A DNA stretch of 64,000 nt from Cyanobacteria bacterium M_surface_10_m1_298. GTDB taxonomy: Bacteria > Cyanobacteriota > Cyanobacteriia > PCC-6307 > Cyanobiaceae. The translations under genes and the position numbers were made by a program. This document shows, piece by piece, positions 32,849 to 41,926 of the stretch. Under the pieces are notes generated by a model. It was not told where the DNA came from. It was given only the letters and a program-made list of their open reading frames with translations, and made no database searches. Each line of letters opens with the position of its first letter. Within the stretch, counting starts at the first letter, position 1. Where the stretch lies: contig VGPT01000003.1 of NCBI GenBank assembly GCA_016882485.1, forward strand, positions 1 through 64,000. Reading direction: 5' to 3'.

Positions 32849-33918
32849 TAGGCCGTCGCTCCAGCGCAGGAGCTGCCCTGGCCAGCGGTGCAGCCGAAAC
32901 AGTGATTGCCCCAGTGAATGGCTCGCCCCTGGAGCTGTTCGCGAGTGATTGTCTCAATCGTGGGAGGTGTCTTCTGCACTGATGCCTCCTCCAGAGAGTC
33001 ATGCCCTAAAGGCAGAGCCAGCATCTGGTTGAAGTCGCAGTCATAAAGGGATCCATCGGCCGCAACTGAGAGGGTGTCCCGGCACATCAGCCCGCTGAGG
33101 GCCGCTGGGTTGAAGGCTCCCTGCAGCAACTTGAGGTAGCAATTCACGTGTCCATCACGCTGCAGCTGCTCAAGGAATCGGGCGATCGGCATGTTGTTGA
33201 GGCCGATCAGTCGATCGAAGCGCACCCCGGCCTGCTCCATCAAGCGTGTTTTCCAGGCCTGCTCATCGCAGGGCGTGAGCTGTTGCAGCCGGGTGCCGGC
33301 GGGGTTGCTCATCAAGGTCAGCTGCCGCTGGGGATCACCATGGCCGTAGCCCAGCTGGTTGAGCCGCTGCAGCGCTTGGATCGAAGCGTCCCAGGTGCCA
33401 GTGCCGCGCTGGGCATCGGTGCTCCCGGCTTCTGGTTGGGGCAGGCTCGCGACGATTTCCACCTGCTGCTCGGCCAGGAAACCCGTCAGATCCGCCAGCG
33501 GTGGCAGCAGCAGCACGGTGAGGTTGCAGCGATCGATCACATGGCAGCCCTGCTGTCGTGCCGCGATCACCAGATCGCGGAACCGGTGGTGCAGCTCCGG
33601 AGCACCGCCGGTGAGATCCACGACCTCGGGTTGCAACCGTTCGATCGCTGCGATGCAGGCCTCCACCACCCGATCGCTCATCTGGCTGTGGCCCTGATGG
33701 GGGCCCGCATCCACATGGCAGTGGGAGCACTGCATGTTGCAGAGCTTGCCCAGGTTGAGTTGCAACACACGCAACGCGCTGCGTCGCGGTGGCACCAGGC
33801 CGGCGGCAGTGAGGCTGGCGCTGAACGCATGCTCGTCGCCAAGGGCGGCGTTCAGGAGTTGTTGCTGCGCTGCGGGCTCCAGCAGGGGGGAGCGGGGATC
33901 GGCGGCGCTCAGGCTCAT
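32848..33918 (-). CDS. arsS: Arsenosugar biosynthesis radical SAM protein ArsS
   Basis: A 356-residue radical SAM enzyme. The cluster motif is C60-NMQ-C64-SH-C67 followed by HVDAGP; TGGAPELH is the SAM GGE-like motif. The C-terminal part (GLMCRDTLSVAADGSLYDCDFNQM, HCFGCTAGQGSSC, in pieces) is the Cys-rich DUF3641 region. ArsS adds the deoxyadenosyl group to dimethylated arsenic on the way to arsenosugars. ATG 33918 is chosen for its 4-bp overlap with the GH57 stop; the frame extends to 33963. No arsM methyltransferase gene is in the window. Confidence 0.88.
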   Translation of the reverse strand: MSLSAADPRSPLLEPAAQQQLLNAALGDEHAFSASLTAAGLVPPRRSALRVLQLNLGKLCNMQCSHCHVDAGPHQGHSQMSDRVVEACIAAIERLQPEVVDLTGGAPELHHRFRDLVIAARQQGCHVIDRCNLTVLLLPPLADLTGFLAEQQVEIVASLPQPEAGSTDAQRGTGTWDASIQALQRLNQLGYGHGDPQRQLTLMSNPAGTRLQQLTPCDEQAWKTRLMEQAGVRFDRLIGLNNMPIARFLEQLQRDGHVNCYLKLLQGAFNPAALSGLMCRDTLSVAADGSLYDCDFNQMLALPLGHDSLEEASVQKTPPTIETITREQLQGRAIHWGNHCFGCTAGQGSSCAGATA

Positions 33919-35540
33919 CTCTGGCTGGAGGAGGCGGGGATCGCTGCTGGCATCCGGGCCCAATCCGCCGCGTTGATCCGAGGGAAGAGACCATCTTCTC
34001 GCTGCACCTCCTCAAGCCAGTCGGCCGGTAGGGGTTCCTGCTGGTTGATGGCCTCGAGCAGTGTCCAGAAACGCTCGAGATGGCGATGGATGCGTTCCTT
34101 GGCCAGTTCGGTGGTGGTGCCGGCCCGCAGGATGAAGCTCCAGTCCGAGCTCTGCGCCAGCAGCAGCTCGCGGCCCGCCTGATTCAGCAAGGTCCGATCC
34201 TGTTCACTGCCCACACCTCGGCTGACCCGTTCAACCATGGCCCTGGAGGCCCGATTCCACTCGGGGATCACCCAGGAATTGCTGTCGTTTAACCAATAGG
34301 TGTGGTAACCGCCCTGTCCCCAGCTCGAGGGGGAGGGTTGGCAGAGCTGCAGGGCATCGCCGCGGCTGAGGGTGTCCCGCAGGGTGGCGAGCCCCACCCC
34401 TTGCTGAGGTGCCTGACGGAACAACTCCGCCAGGAACTGCGGCCCCTCATACCACCAGTGTCCGAATAGTTCCGCATCAAACGGTGCCACCAGCAGAGGG
34501 CGGCGCTGCATCGATCCGCTCAGCTCCTCCAGTTGCTGAGCGCGGCCCTGGAGGTAGTGCAATACATCGCGATGGATTGCTTCGGAAGCGGCTGCAGGGT
34601 CGTAGGGCTGTTTCTCCTCAAGGCTGCTCTGCCTGCCGCTGACCCTGTGGAGCTTGAGGCCCAGGGGCCGGGCGCAACCAATCCCCTTCCGTTCCAGCTC
34701 GGCTGCTGGCAGATCCCAGCCCAGATCCCGATGAAATTCTCGGTAGCGGGCATCGCCGGGATAGCCATCGCGGGCGCTCCACACCGGCAGGGTGGCTTCG
34801 CTATCGCGGGCGAAGAAGGCCATCCCCCCCGGGCTGCAGATGGGGGCATAAACCCCATAGCGGGGTCTTGGCTGGCCGTGCAGCAAGCCGTGGGCATCAA
34901 GGATGGCGTAGCGCAACCCGCAGGCCACCAGCTGGCGATCGAGCCCTTCGTAGTAGGCGCATTCCGGCAGCCAGATGCCCTGGGGGCGCACCCCGAGCAG
35001 GCGTTCATGCTCCCGAACCGCCGTGAGCAACTGCGCGCGCACCGCCTCCGGGCAGTCCCGCAGCAGGGGCAGGTAGCCGTGGGTGGCTGCGCAGGTCAGC
35101 AGATCGAGAACCCCGCGCTGCTGCAGGGCCTGGAAGCGGGGCAGCAGATTGCCCTCGCAGCGTTGCCAGGCCTTGAGGGCCCCGCCCAGTTGCTGGGCCA
35201 GGTCAGCGGCAGCGGCCTCGTAACCCTTGGGAGCCTGCTGCAGCAGAGACTGCCGCACTTTCAGCCAGGGAATGAAGCGCCGGCTGAGCTCCGCGTTGCT
35301 CAGGAGCGAGAGCAGGGTGGGCGAGAGCCCCATGCTCAGACGCGGCCTTTGGCTGGGATCGGCCGCGGCGGCCTCCAGCACATCCAGGAGTGGCAGATAG
35401 CACTCCAGCAGGGCCTGGAAATACCAGTCTTCTTCCAGCGAGCCGGGCGCACTGGAGTGCACGTACGGCAGATGGGCGTGCAGAACGAGCGCTAGGTCAC
35501 CCGAGGGCAGGGTTCCAGAGGCCAGATCTCCCGCGGCCAA
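33915..35540 (-). CDS. GH57 family glucan-branching-like glycoside hydrolase
   Basis: A 541-residue GH57 enzyme with the five conserved regions: HAHLPYV (21-27), GIWLPECAYY with the nucleophile Glu193, and LLVAPFDAELFGHWWYEG with the acid Asp356. The C-terminal helical region has the DUF1957 look of 1,4-alpha-glucan branching enzymes (WSFILRAGTTTELAKERIHRHLERF, in parts). It probably acts on glycogen in the cytoplasm. First gene of the minus-strand unit followed by arsS and the SLC1-PBP fusion. Confidence 0.88.
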   Translation of the reverse strand: MAAGDLASGTLPSGDLALVLHAHLPYVHSSAPGSLEEDWYFQALLECYLPLLDVLEAAAADPSQRPRLSMGLSPTLLSLLSNAELSRRFIPWLKVRQSLLQQAPKGYEAAAADLAQQLGGALKAWQRCEGNLLPRFQALQQRGVLDLLTCAATHGYLPLLRDCPEAVRAQLLTAVREHERLLGVRPQGIWLPECAYYEGLDRQLVACGLRYAILDAHGLLHGQPRPRYGVYAPICSPGGMAFFARDSEATLPVWSARDGYPGDARYREFHRDLGWDLPAAELERKGIGCARPLGLKLHRVSGRQSSLEEKQPYDPAAASEAIHRDVLHYLQGRAQQLEELSGSMQRRPLLVAPFDAELFGHWWYEGPQFLAELFRQAPQQGVGLATLRDTLSRGDALQLCQPSPSSWGQGGYHTYWLNDSNSWVIPEWNRASRAMVERVSRGVGSEQDRTLLNQAGRELLLAQSSDWSFILRAGTTTELAKERIHRHLERFWTLLEAINQQEPLPADWLEEVQREDGLFPRINAADWARMPAAIPASSSQR

Positions 35541-35607
35541 GGTCCCTGCTCAGAGTCCGGCAACTTTAGGTGCAACTTCTAGGCTCGAAGCAGAGAGGTG
35601 GTGGTTG

Positions 35608-36135
35608 ATGCAGCTCGCTCTGGCGGTCGATGGCCACAGCATGTTCTACGTGCAGCAAAAGCTGGGCTGGTTTTTCGACCCCCGCCGTCTGCTCGAGTTC
35701 GCCACCGCGGCTCCTGGCAGGGAGGTGGCCTCTGCCTTCTGGTACACGGGTCTGAAGGACGCCACCGATCAGAGGCCCTTCCGTGATGCCCTCACCAGCC
35801 TTGGCTTTACCGTGCGTACCAAGCCGTTGCGGGAATTCGGACAGGATCCGGATCAGAGGCAATACGGCCGGGCCAACCTCGATGTGGAGATCGCCATTGA
35901 TCTGATGGCCGTGGCCCACCGCATTGATGAGGTTTGGCTGTTGAGCGGCAGCCGTGATCTGGAGCGGCTGGCGGAGGTACTCCGGATTCGTGGCCTGAAG
36001 GTGGTGGTGATGAGCACCGACGGCATGGTGCCGAGGGAACTGCGCAATGCCGCCGATCGCTTCGTCGATCTCTCTGATCTCAGGCCACAGCTGGAGAAAA
36101 GCGAGGCACCTCTGGCCAGCGTTGGTCGCAGCTGA
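35608..36135 (+). CDS. NYN-domain (LabA/DUF88-like) protein
   Basis: A 175-residue PIN-like NYN protein. The N-terminal strand ALAVDGHSMFY carries the first acid, DVEIAIDLMAV the central acids, and WLLSGSRDLERLAEVLR the third metal-site region. The family includes putative RNases and the circadian modulator LabA of Synechococcus elongatus. The start ATG 35608 has GAGG upstream; TTG 35605 is the adjacent alternative. Divergent from the GH57 gene. A nuclease activity is inferred from the acids only. Confidence 0.82.
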   Translation: MQLALAVDGHSMFYVQQKLGWFFDPRRLLEFATAAPGREVASAFWYTGLKDATDQRPFRDALTSLGFTVRTKPLREFGQDPDQRQYGRANLDVEIAIDLMAVAHRIDEVWLLSGSRDLERLAEVLRIRGLKVVVMSTDGMVPRELRNAADRFVDLSDLRPQLEKSEAPLASVGRS

Positions 36136-36188
36136 GGCCTCACCCCTAGGATGGGGCTAACTCATAACCATTCCGACTTGTAGCCGTC

Positions 36189-37829
36189 ATGGCCCGCGAT
36201 CCCGGCCGGGTATTGATTTTCGATACCACCCTGCGCGATGGGGAGCAGTCCCCTGGCGCCAGCCTCAATCTCGAGGAAAAGCTGGCGATCGCTCAGCAGC
36301 TGGCTCGCCTGGGTGTTGACATCATTGAAGCCGGCTTCCCCTTCGCCAGCCCTGGCGACTTCAACGCCGTTCAGCGCATTGCCTCCACCGTTGGCACCAC
36401 CGATGGACCGGTGATTTGCGGCCTGGCCCGCGCGGCCAAGGGCGACATCAAGGCCTGCGCCGATGCCGTGGCTCCGGCCGCCCATAAACGCATCCATACC
36501 TTCATCGCCACCAGCGACATCCATCTCGAGCACAAGCTGCGCAAAAGCCGCTCAGAGGTGTTGCAGATCGCCGGAGAGATGGTGGCCTATGCCCGCTCCC
36601 TCGTCGACGACGTGGAGTTCTCCTGCGAAGACGCCGGTCGCTCCGATCCGGAGTTCATGTATCAGGTGATCGAAGCGGCGATCGCTGCCGGTGCCACCAC
36701 GATCAACATCCCCGACACCGTTGGCTACGCCACGCCAACTGAATTCGGTGCCTTGATCGATGGCATCAACCGCCACGTGCCCAACATCGATCAGGCCGTG
36801 ATCTCCGTGCACGGCCACAACGACCTGGGGTTGGCCGTGGCCAACTTCCTTGAGGCGGTGAAAAACGGTGCGCGTCAGCTTGAGTGCACGATCAATGGCA
36901 TCGGCGAGCGGGCGGGCAACGCCTCGCTTGAAGAGCTGGTGATGGCGCTGCATGTGCGGCGCAGTTACTACAACCCCTTCCTGGGTCGGCCGGCGGAGAG
37001 CACCGAGTCGTTGACAGGGGTGCGCACCGAGGAGATCTACAAAACCTCCCGTCTGGTGAGCAAGCTCACCGGCATGGCGGTGCAGCCCAACAAGGCGATC
37101 GTGGGAGCCAACGCCTTCGCCCATGAGAGCGGCATCCACCAGGACGGCGTGCTCAAGAACCGCCTCACCTACGAAATCATTGATGCCCGCACCATCGGCC
37201 TGGCCGATAACCGCATCTCCCTGGGCAAGCTGAGCGGCCGCAGCGCCTTCCGAGCCCGCCTCGAAGAGCTCGGCTACCACCTCGAGCGCGACGATCTCGA
37301 CGATGCCTTCGCCCGCTTCAAGGAGCTGGCTGATCGCAAGCGGGAGATCACCGATCGCGATCTCGAAGCGATCGTGAGCGAGCAGGTGCGTCTGCAGGAT
37401 GAGGCCCGCTACAGCCTCAAGCTGGTGCAGGTCAGCACCGGTACCAATCTGCAGCCCACTGCCACCGTCACCTTGGTGAACAGCGATGGTGCAGAGCTCA
37501 CCGAGGCCGCCATTGGCACCGGACCTGTGGATGCGGTGTGTCAGGCCCTCAATCAGTTGGCCCGCGTGCCGAATGAGTTGGTGGAGTTCTCGGTGAAGTC
37601 GGTCACGGAGGGCATCGATGCCATGGGTGAAGTCACGATTCGCCTGCGGGCCGATGGCGTGCTCTATTCCGGTCATGCCGCCGACACCGACATCGTGGTG
37701 GCGGCAGCCCAGGCCTTCGTGAATGCCCTCAACCGCTTGGTGGTTGGCACGCACCTCGCGCCGTTGCACCCCCAGAAGGCTCCTCTGCCCGTGGGCGACC
37801 TGGCTCCCTCTGATCGTCCGAGGCTCTGA
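36189..37829 (+). CDS. leuA: 2-Isopropylmalate synthase
   Basis: First committed enzyme of leucine synthesis, condensing acetyl-CoA with 2-ketoisovalerate. The 546-residue product has the TIM-barrel start [17 protein letters not shown] with the metal Asp, [11 protein letters not shown] with metal His residues, and [13 protein letters not shown]. The C-terminal LeuA regulatory domain (about 400-530) implies leucine feedback. The stop overlaps the next ATG (TGATG), coupling it to an ABC permease gene. Confidence 0.97.
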   Translation: MARDPGRVLIFDTTLRDGEQSPGASLNLEEKLAIAQQLARLGVDIIEAGFPFASPGDFNAVQRIASTVGTTDGPVICGLARAAKGDIKACADAVAPAAHKRIHTFIATSDIHLEHKLRKSRSEVLQIAGEMVAYARSLVDDVEFSCEDAGRSDPEFMYQVIEAAIAAGATTINIPDTVGYATPTEFGALIDGINRHVPNIDQAVISVHGHNDLGLAVANFLEAVKNGARQLECTINGIGERAGNASLEELVMALHVRRSYYNPFLGRPAESTESLTGVRTEEIYKTSRLVSKLTGMAVQPNKAIVGANAFAHESGIHQDGVLKNRLTYEIIDARTIGLADNRISLGKLSGRSAFRARLEELGYHLERDDLDDAFARFKELADRKREITDRDLEAIVSEQVRLQDEARYSLKLVQVSTGTNLQPTATVTLVNSDGAELTEAAIGTGPVDAVCQALNQLARVPNELVEFSVKSVTEGIDAMGEVTIRLRADGVLYSGHAADTDIVVAAAQAFVNALNRLVVGTHLAPLHPQKAPLPVGDLAPSDRPRL

Positions 37830-38677
37830 TGGCACAACCCATCAGTGGCCGTCGGCGTTCGTTGTTGGCCTCCGCTTTGCAGCTGACCCTGCTGGTGCTG
37901 GTGGCCATCGCCATGCTCATTCCGCTGCTCTGGCTGGTGAGCACCTCCCTGAAGGGCCCCACCGAGGACATCTTCACCAGTCCCCCGGCACTCTTCCCGA
38001 GCCAACCGAGCCTGGATGCCTACCTGCGCCTGTTTGAGGACAACCCGATGTGGGGTTACATCCTCAACAGCTCGATCGTCAGCGGCCTGGCGGTGCTGGC
38101 CAACCTGTTGTTCTGCTCCCTGGCGGCCTATCCGCTAGCGCGACTGCGCTTCGCCGGTCGCGGTCTGGTGCTGGCTCTCGTGGTGGCGACGATCCTGATC
38201 CCCTTCCAGGTGGTGATGATTCCGCTCTACCTGTTGATGGTGCAGCTGGGTTTGCGCAACACCCTCTGGGCCCTGATCATTCCCCAGGCCGCCACGGCGT
38301 TTGGCATCTTCCTGCTGCGTCAGAGCTTTGCGGGCGTTCCGGTGGAGTTGGAGGAGGCGGCCCGCATCGATGGCTGCAGTCGCCTCGGGGAGTGGTGGAA
38401 CGTGATGATTCCCGCCGCCCGGGCTGACCTGATCACCCTGGCGATGTTCGTGTTCATCGGCACCTGGAGCGACTTCCTCTGGCCGCTGGTAATCCTTGAC
38501 GACCGCAACCTCTACACCCTGCCGCTCGGTTTGCAGCAGCTCGCCAGCAGCTTCTCGCTGGATTGGCGCCTGGTGGCCGCAGGGGCGGTGGTGTCGATTC
38601 TGCCGGTGCTCGCCTTGTTCATCGGCCTGCAGCGTTACATCCTCCCCAGCGCCACCGGTGATGCCGTGAAGGGCTGA
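37829..38677 (+). CDS. Carbohydrate ABC transporter permease (MalG family)
   Basis: A 282-residue permease with six membrane helices. The EAA loop is EEAARIDGCSRLGEWWNVMIP, the ATPase contact, typical of the sugar (CUT1) group; WLVSTSLKGPTEDIF and the terminal LQRYILPSATGDAVKG are also family-like. In cyanobacteria such permeases serve glucosylglycerol, trehalose or sucrose uptake. No binding protein, second permease or ATPase is nearby. It is coupled to leuA by TGATG, an odd partner. The substrate is unknown. Confidence 0.92.
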   Translation: MAQPISGRRRSLLASALQLTLLVLVAIAMLIPLLWLVSTSLKGPTEDIFTSPPALFPSQPSLDAYLRLFEDNPMWGYILNSSIVSGLAVLANLLFCSLAAYPLARLRFAGRGLVLALVVATILIPFQVVMIPLYLLMVQLGLRNTLWALIIPQAATAFGIFLLRQSFAGVPVELEEAARIDGCSRLGEWWNVMIPAARADLITLAMFVFIGTWSDFLWPLVILDDRNLYTLPLGLQQLASSFSLDWRLVAAGAVVSILPVLALFIGLQRYILPSATGDAVKG

Positions 38678-38678
38678 G

Positions 38679-39854
38679 CTACAGCTCCGCTGCCGCCATC
38701 AGACCCTCTTCCAAGCGCCGCAGGGCTTCCTCGAGGTCGCTGCGATCGAGCATGCCGTAGCTCAGTCTTAGGCAGCTGCGCTCCTGAAGACCAAAGCTCG
38801 AACCGCTCGCCAACGCCACACCGTGCTGGCGGATCAGACGCTCCATCAGCGCATCCGAGCTCAGCGCCGAGCTGAGTTCGATCAGGGCATAAAAGGCTCC
38901 ATCGGCCGGTCCGATCAGACGCCAGGGGGCGCCGGGTACATCCAGGGCGCTGAGCACCTGCTGCCGCTGCTCCCCCAGTGCGTGGATCCGGATGCGGCAC
39001 CACTCTGGCCCGGCCGCCAGTGCCCCCAGAGCAGCCCGTTGATTCAGCCGGGGCGGGCAGATCAGAACCGTGTCTTGCACCTTGGTCAGGGCCGGCAGAA
39101 GCGCCTGCGGGATCACGGCCCAGCCCACTCTCCAGCCCGCCATGCCATGGCTTTTGGAGAGCGACCCCAGGGTGATCGTGTGGCTCCCGCTGCCCGGGGC
39201 TGCCCCTGGACTCCAGGGTCGCTCGTCCCCGTAGTGGAAGAGGGCATAGGCCTCATCGCTGATGTGGATCAGTCCCCGTTTGGCGCAGCAGTGGTTGATG
39301 GCTTCCAGCACCGAGCGCGGGATGACGGCACCGCTCGGATTGTTCGGAGAGACGGTGACAATCGCCCGGGTGCGCGGGGTGATGGCCGCAGTCAGGCGAT
39401 CGGGATCGGGGATCACGCCCGCTTCAACGGCGATCGGGCGACCACCGGCGAGTCGGACCGCCATCTCATGGTTGAAGTAGTAGGGAACCGGCAGGATGAC
39501 CTCATCGCCCGGGTCGCAGAGGCTCTGAATCACCGCGTGGAAGGCCATGTTGCTGCCGGCGGTGACCACCAGCTCAGACCCGCATTGATCGAGCTGATGC
39601 TCCGCAGCCAGCCAAGTGCCCAGAGCGGCTTGCAACTCCGGGTCTCCGCCCATCGGTCCGTAGCTGTTCAGATCGACACCGCTCTGGAGTGCCGCAGCAA
39701 CGGCCTCGAGGGCCTCTGCAGGAGGTCCCCATCGCGCCATGCCTTGGCCGAGGGAGAGGGTGCCGGGGGTCTGCCGGATCAACTGCGCCATCACCGGAAT
39801 CACCGGTGTCTGGATCTGCTCAAAGCGCTGGGCGGGTGCTGGCAGCGGGAGCAT
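38679..39854 (-). CDS. Class I/II PLP-dependent aminotransferase
   Basis: A 391-residue fold-type I aminotransferase. PNNPSGAVIP carries the conserved Asn, DEAYALFHY the Asp and Tyr that contact PLP, and SLSKSHGMAGWRVGW the Schiff-base Lys. LRLSYG near the end holds the substrate-carboxylate Arg. The amino acid substrate cannot be fixed from sequence; the family covers aspartate, aromatic and alanine enzymes. Start overlaps the stop of the coiled-coil gene upstream (TGATG). It is convergent with the permease gene, with 1 bp between stops. Confidence 0.92.
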   Translation of the reverse strand: MLPLPAPAQRFEQIQTPVIPVMAQLIRQTPGTLSLGQGMARWGPPAEALEAVAAALQSGVDLNSYGPMGGDPELQAALGTWLAAEHQLDQCGSELVVTAGSNMAFHAVIQSLCDPGDEVILPVPYYFNHEMAVRLAGGRPIAVEAGVIPDPDRLTAAITPRTRAIVTVSPNNPSGAVIPRSVLEAINHCCAKRGLIHISDEAYALFHYGDERPWSPGAAPGSGSHTITLGSLSKSHGMAGWRVGWAVIPQALLPALTKVQDTVLICPPRLNQRAALGALAAGPEWCRIRIHALGEQRQQVLSALDVPGAPWRLIGPADGAFYALIELSSALSSDALMERLIRQHGVALASGSSFGLQERSCLRLSYGMLDRSDLEEALRRLEEGLMAAAEL

Positions 39855-40267
39855 CAGCGACTGCCCGGGAGTCTCGGCAGGGCGGGGGGACGACTGGGCG
39901 GCGTTGGTGTTGGTTCGAGATCGGGCTCAACCGGGAAGAAACTGGATGGGCGAGAACGCAGCTGACGCAGGCTCTGCACTTCGCTGCTCAGGCTCTGCAC
40001 CTGCTGCTCCACCCCTTCGAGGGCCTGCAGACGCTCCACCGTGGAGCGCAACTGATCCTCCAGGGCGTTGGTGCGCTCCAGATCGTTGGCGTTCTCCAGG
40101 GTCTGCACCTTGTCCTGCAGTTGCTGCAGCCGCTGACCTTGGTCACGGGTTTGCAGAAGCACCACCACGAACAGCACCGCCAGGCAGCCCGTCAGCCCTG
40201 CCCCCAGCAGACGCATCGAGCGGGGCAATGGCCGGACCCCGTCACGGTTTGAGGCTGATTGGGCCAT
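39854..40267 (-). CDS. Membrane-anchored coiled-coil protein, unknown function
   Basis: A 137-residue protein: basic N-terminus, one membrane helix (about 19-40, LLGAGLTGCLAVLFVVVLL), then a long coiled coil (about 44-103, LQQLQDKVQTLENANDLE and similar heptads) and a Pro-rich end (TPTPPSRPPALPRLP). This layout is seen in cell-envelope or division-associated scaffolds, but no family is recognised. It is translationally coupled to the downstream aminotransferase. Confidence 0.65.
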   Translation of the reverse strand: MAQSASNRDGVRPLPRSMRLLGAGLTGCLAVLFVVVLLQTRDQGQRLQQLQDKVQTLENANDLERTNALEDQLRSTVERLQALEGVEQQVQSLSSEVQSLRQLRSRPSSFFPVEPDLEPTPTPPSRPPALPRLPGSR

Positions 40268-40384
40268 GTCTGCCTGTTGCGCTTCAGCAAGTCTGATTGG
40301 CGATGCGCGCTTTGACGAGTGGCCGCCACCCTCCCCTGCTCAGCCGATGGATCTTTAGACCTGGGGGCACGTTGGGTTTTGCTT

Positions 40385-40630
40385 GTGTCGCTGCAACAGC
40401 TGGATGCGTTCCTGGCCTTTGCCCGCGGGGATGCAGACCTGTCTGTACGTCTCCAGCAACCGATGGATCTGGCGGATCTGCTCAGCCTGGCGGCCCAGAC
40501 CGGCTATGCGGTGGAGGAGGCTGACGTGATCGCCGCGATGGTGCGCGAAGACGACAAATTGAGCGATCGGGATCTGCAGCGCCGGGCGGGTGAAGAAGCT
40601 CGGAAGCTGCGCAATTTCATCCCGGGTTAA
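40385..40630 (+). CDS. Nif11 domain small protein (second copy)
   Basis: From GTG 40385 this is an 81-residue protein with the Nif11 pattern: SLQQLDAFLAFARGDADL, MDLADLLSLAAQTGYAV, then EEADVIAAM. The tail is charged (KLSDRDLQRRAGEEARKL) and has no Cys and no double-Gly site, so it is not a prochlorosin-type precursor. The frame is open upstream to 40319, but those residues do not look like protein. It lies 2 bp before the DUF427 gene, so the two may be one unit. Role unknown. Confidence 0.65.
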   Translation: MSLQQLDAFLAFARGDADLSVRLQQPMDLADLLSLAAQTGYAVEEADVIAAMVREDDKLSDRDLQRRAGEEARKLRNFIPG

Positions 40631-40632
40631 CG

Positions 40633-41109
40633 ATGGCGCAGCCGATCGAAAGGGTCTGCGACTACCCCAGACCCCCAGCCCTGGTTGCCAGTGCAGATCA
40701 CATCCTGATCCGTGCCGGCGGTGCTCTGTTGGCGGAATCGCGGCGAAGTTATCGGGTTCTTGAAACCTTTCATCCCCCCACCTACTACCTGCCTCCTGAC
40801 GCCTTTTGTGAGCGGCGCCTGCGGGTGGCGCAGGGCCGCAGTTTCTGTGAATGGAAGGGGATCGCGGCGTATTACGACGTGGTGTGCGAGCACAGCAGCA
40901 TTGCTCGGGCCGCCTGGAGCTACCCCCAACCCACCGCCGCGTTTGCGGTGATTGCCGGATGGGTGGCGGTGTATCCGGCTTTGATGGATGGCTGCTGGAT
41001 TGATGGTGAGCGCGTGCAGCCACAGCCAGGTGGCTTTTATGGCGGTTGGATCACTTCCGCAGTGCAGGGCCCCTTTAAGGGAGACCCCGCGCATCCTCAA
41101 CTGATCTGA
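40633..41109 (+). CDS. DUF427 protein
   Basis: A 158-residue single-domain DUF427 protein. The family pattern is clear: an RAGGALLAESRRSYRVLET strand pair, FHPPTYYLPPDAF, CEWKGIAAYYDV and AWSYPQPTAAFAVIAGWVAVYP. DUF427 folds as a small beta-tent barrel; its biochemical activity is not established. Length is typical of the cyanobacterial form. It follows the Nif11 gene with a 2-bp gap. It is convergent with a small gene on the other strand. Confidence 0.88.
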   Translation: MAQPIERVCDYPRPPALVASADHILIRAGGALLAESRRSYRVLETFHPPTYYLPPDAFCERRLRVAQGRSFCEWKGIAAYYDVVCEHSSIARAAWSYPQPTAAFAVIAGWVAVYPALMDGCWIDGERVQPQPGGFYGGWITSAVQGPFKGDPAHPQLI

Positions 41110-41119
41110 GGGGGGCGCC

Positions 41120-41302
41120 TCAGCCCCCGAGGAGCCGACAGCCGATTTGAATCACCCCTTCATCGAGCAGACGGCCCAGCTTGAGTACCATCGCTTCTTC
41201 CTGCCGATCGAACTGGATCTGCTTGCTGGTGATCCAGTCAATTTCTTCGGCAGTGATCACGCCAGTCGAGACACTCTCGAGAAAGACTTCGCCAACGATC
41301 AT
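41120..41302 (-). CDS. 60-residue conserved-looking protein, unknown function
   Basis: ATG 41300-41302 gives a 60-residue protein: MIVGEVFLESVSTGVITAEE, a helix DWITSKQIQFDRQEEA and an end LGRLLDEGVIQIGCRLLGG. The composition and helix pattern look like a compact soluble protein. The frame extends to 41380, but the extra residues (CMKRHCTLQTT) are unlikely. It is divergent from cyAbrB with a 137-bp gap. I recall no named family. Confidence 0.65.
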   Translation of the reverse strand: MIVGEVFLESVSTGVITAEEIDWITSKQIQFDRQEEAMVLKLGRLLDEGVIQIGCRLLGG

Positions 41303-41439
41303 GGTGGGCTTGTGTTTCTGAAGGAACAGTAGGGAGCTCGCCCGGGTTGTCTGGAGTGTGCAATGTCTCTTCATGCACACCTGGGGGTGGATTGGAGGAG
41401 GTCTGGAGAGCTATCTTTTGAAGTAGCAAATTTCCTTCA

Positions 41440-41799
41440 ATGCTCACCGGATCTGATCTCCTCGCCAAAGTCAAAGAACTGGGCGATGTCAGCAAGTCTG
41501 ACCTTGTTCGCTCCTGCGGGTATGTGAGCACCAAAAAGGATGGCTCTGAGCGCCTGAACTTCACAGCCTTCTACGAGGCTCTGCTGGAAGCCAAGGGCCT
41601 GAATCTCGGTGGCGGTGGTGCCGGCACTGGCAAAGGTGGTCGCAAGCTGAGCTATGTGGCGACTGTGCAGGGCAATGGCAACCTGCTGGTGGGCAAGGCT
41701 TATACCGCCCTCCTCGGTTTGCAGCCTGGCGATGAGTTCGAAATCAAACTCGGTCGCAAGCAGATCAAGCTGATTCCCGCCGGCGCCGAAGAAGAGTGA
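41440..41799 (+). CDS. cyAbrB family transcriptional regulator
   Basis: A 119-residue cyanobacterial AbrB-type DNA-binding protein. The N-terminal helical region is LTGSDLLAKVKELGDVSKSD with SCGYVSTKKDGSERLNFTAFYEALL. The C-terminal swapped-hairpin domain is GRKLSYVATVQGNGNLLVG to LQPGDEFEIKLGRKQIKL. Cyanobacterial cyAbrB proteins control carbon, nitrogen and hydrogenase genes and are near-essential; in these organisms the DNA-binding domain is at the C-terminus. A strong terminator follows. Confidence 0.93.
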   Translation: MLTGSDLLAKVKELGDVSKSDLVRSCGYVSTKKDGSERLNFTAFYEALLEAKGLNLGGGGAGTGKGGRKLSYVATVQGNGNLLVGKAYTALLGLQPGDEFEIKLGRKQIKLIPAGAEEE

Positions 41800-41835
41800 G
41801 TCTGGTCTGAACGAGATCAATTGATCTGGATTTTT

Positions 41836-41863
41836 GGGCAGTGCTAGCAGCACTGCCCTTTTT
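41836..41863 (+). terminator. Intrinsic terminator of cyAbrB
   Basis: GGGCAGTGCT (41836-41845) pairs with AGCACTGCCC (41849-41858), a perfect 10-bp stem with a 3-base loop, followed by five T (41859-41863). It lies 37 bp after the cyAbrB stop and ends that transcript. Confidence 0.92.
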
Positions 41864-41926
41864 CATGCTCAGCTTGCTGTCGTGTGTGGGGTTCCTCCTA
41901 GGGTGAGGGGTCACTGGCAGGGCGGC

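Noticed and set aside
36552-37835. 427-residue frame antisense to leuA
   Set aside because: It mirrors leuA codon periodicity in high-GC DNA, is His/Gly/Ala-rich without any domain, and leuA is certain.
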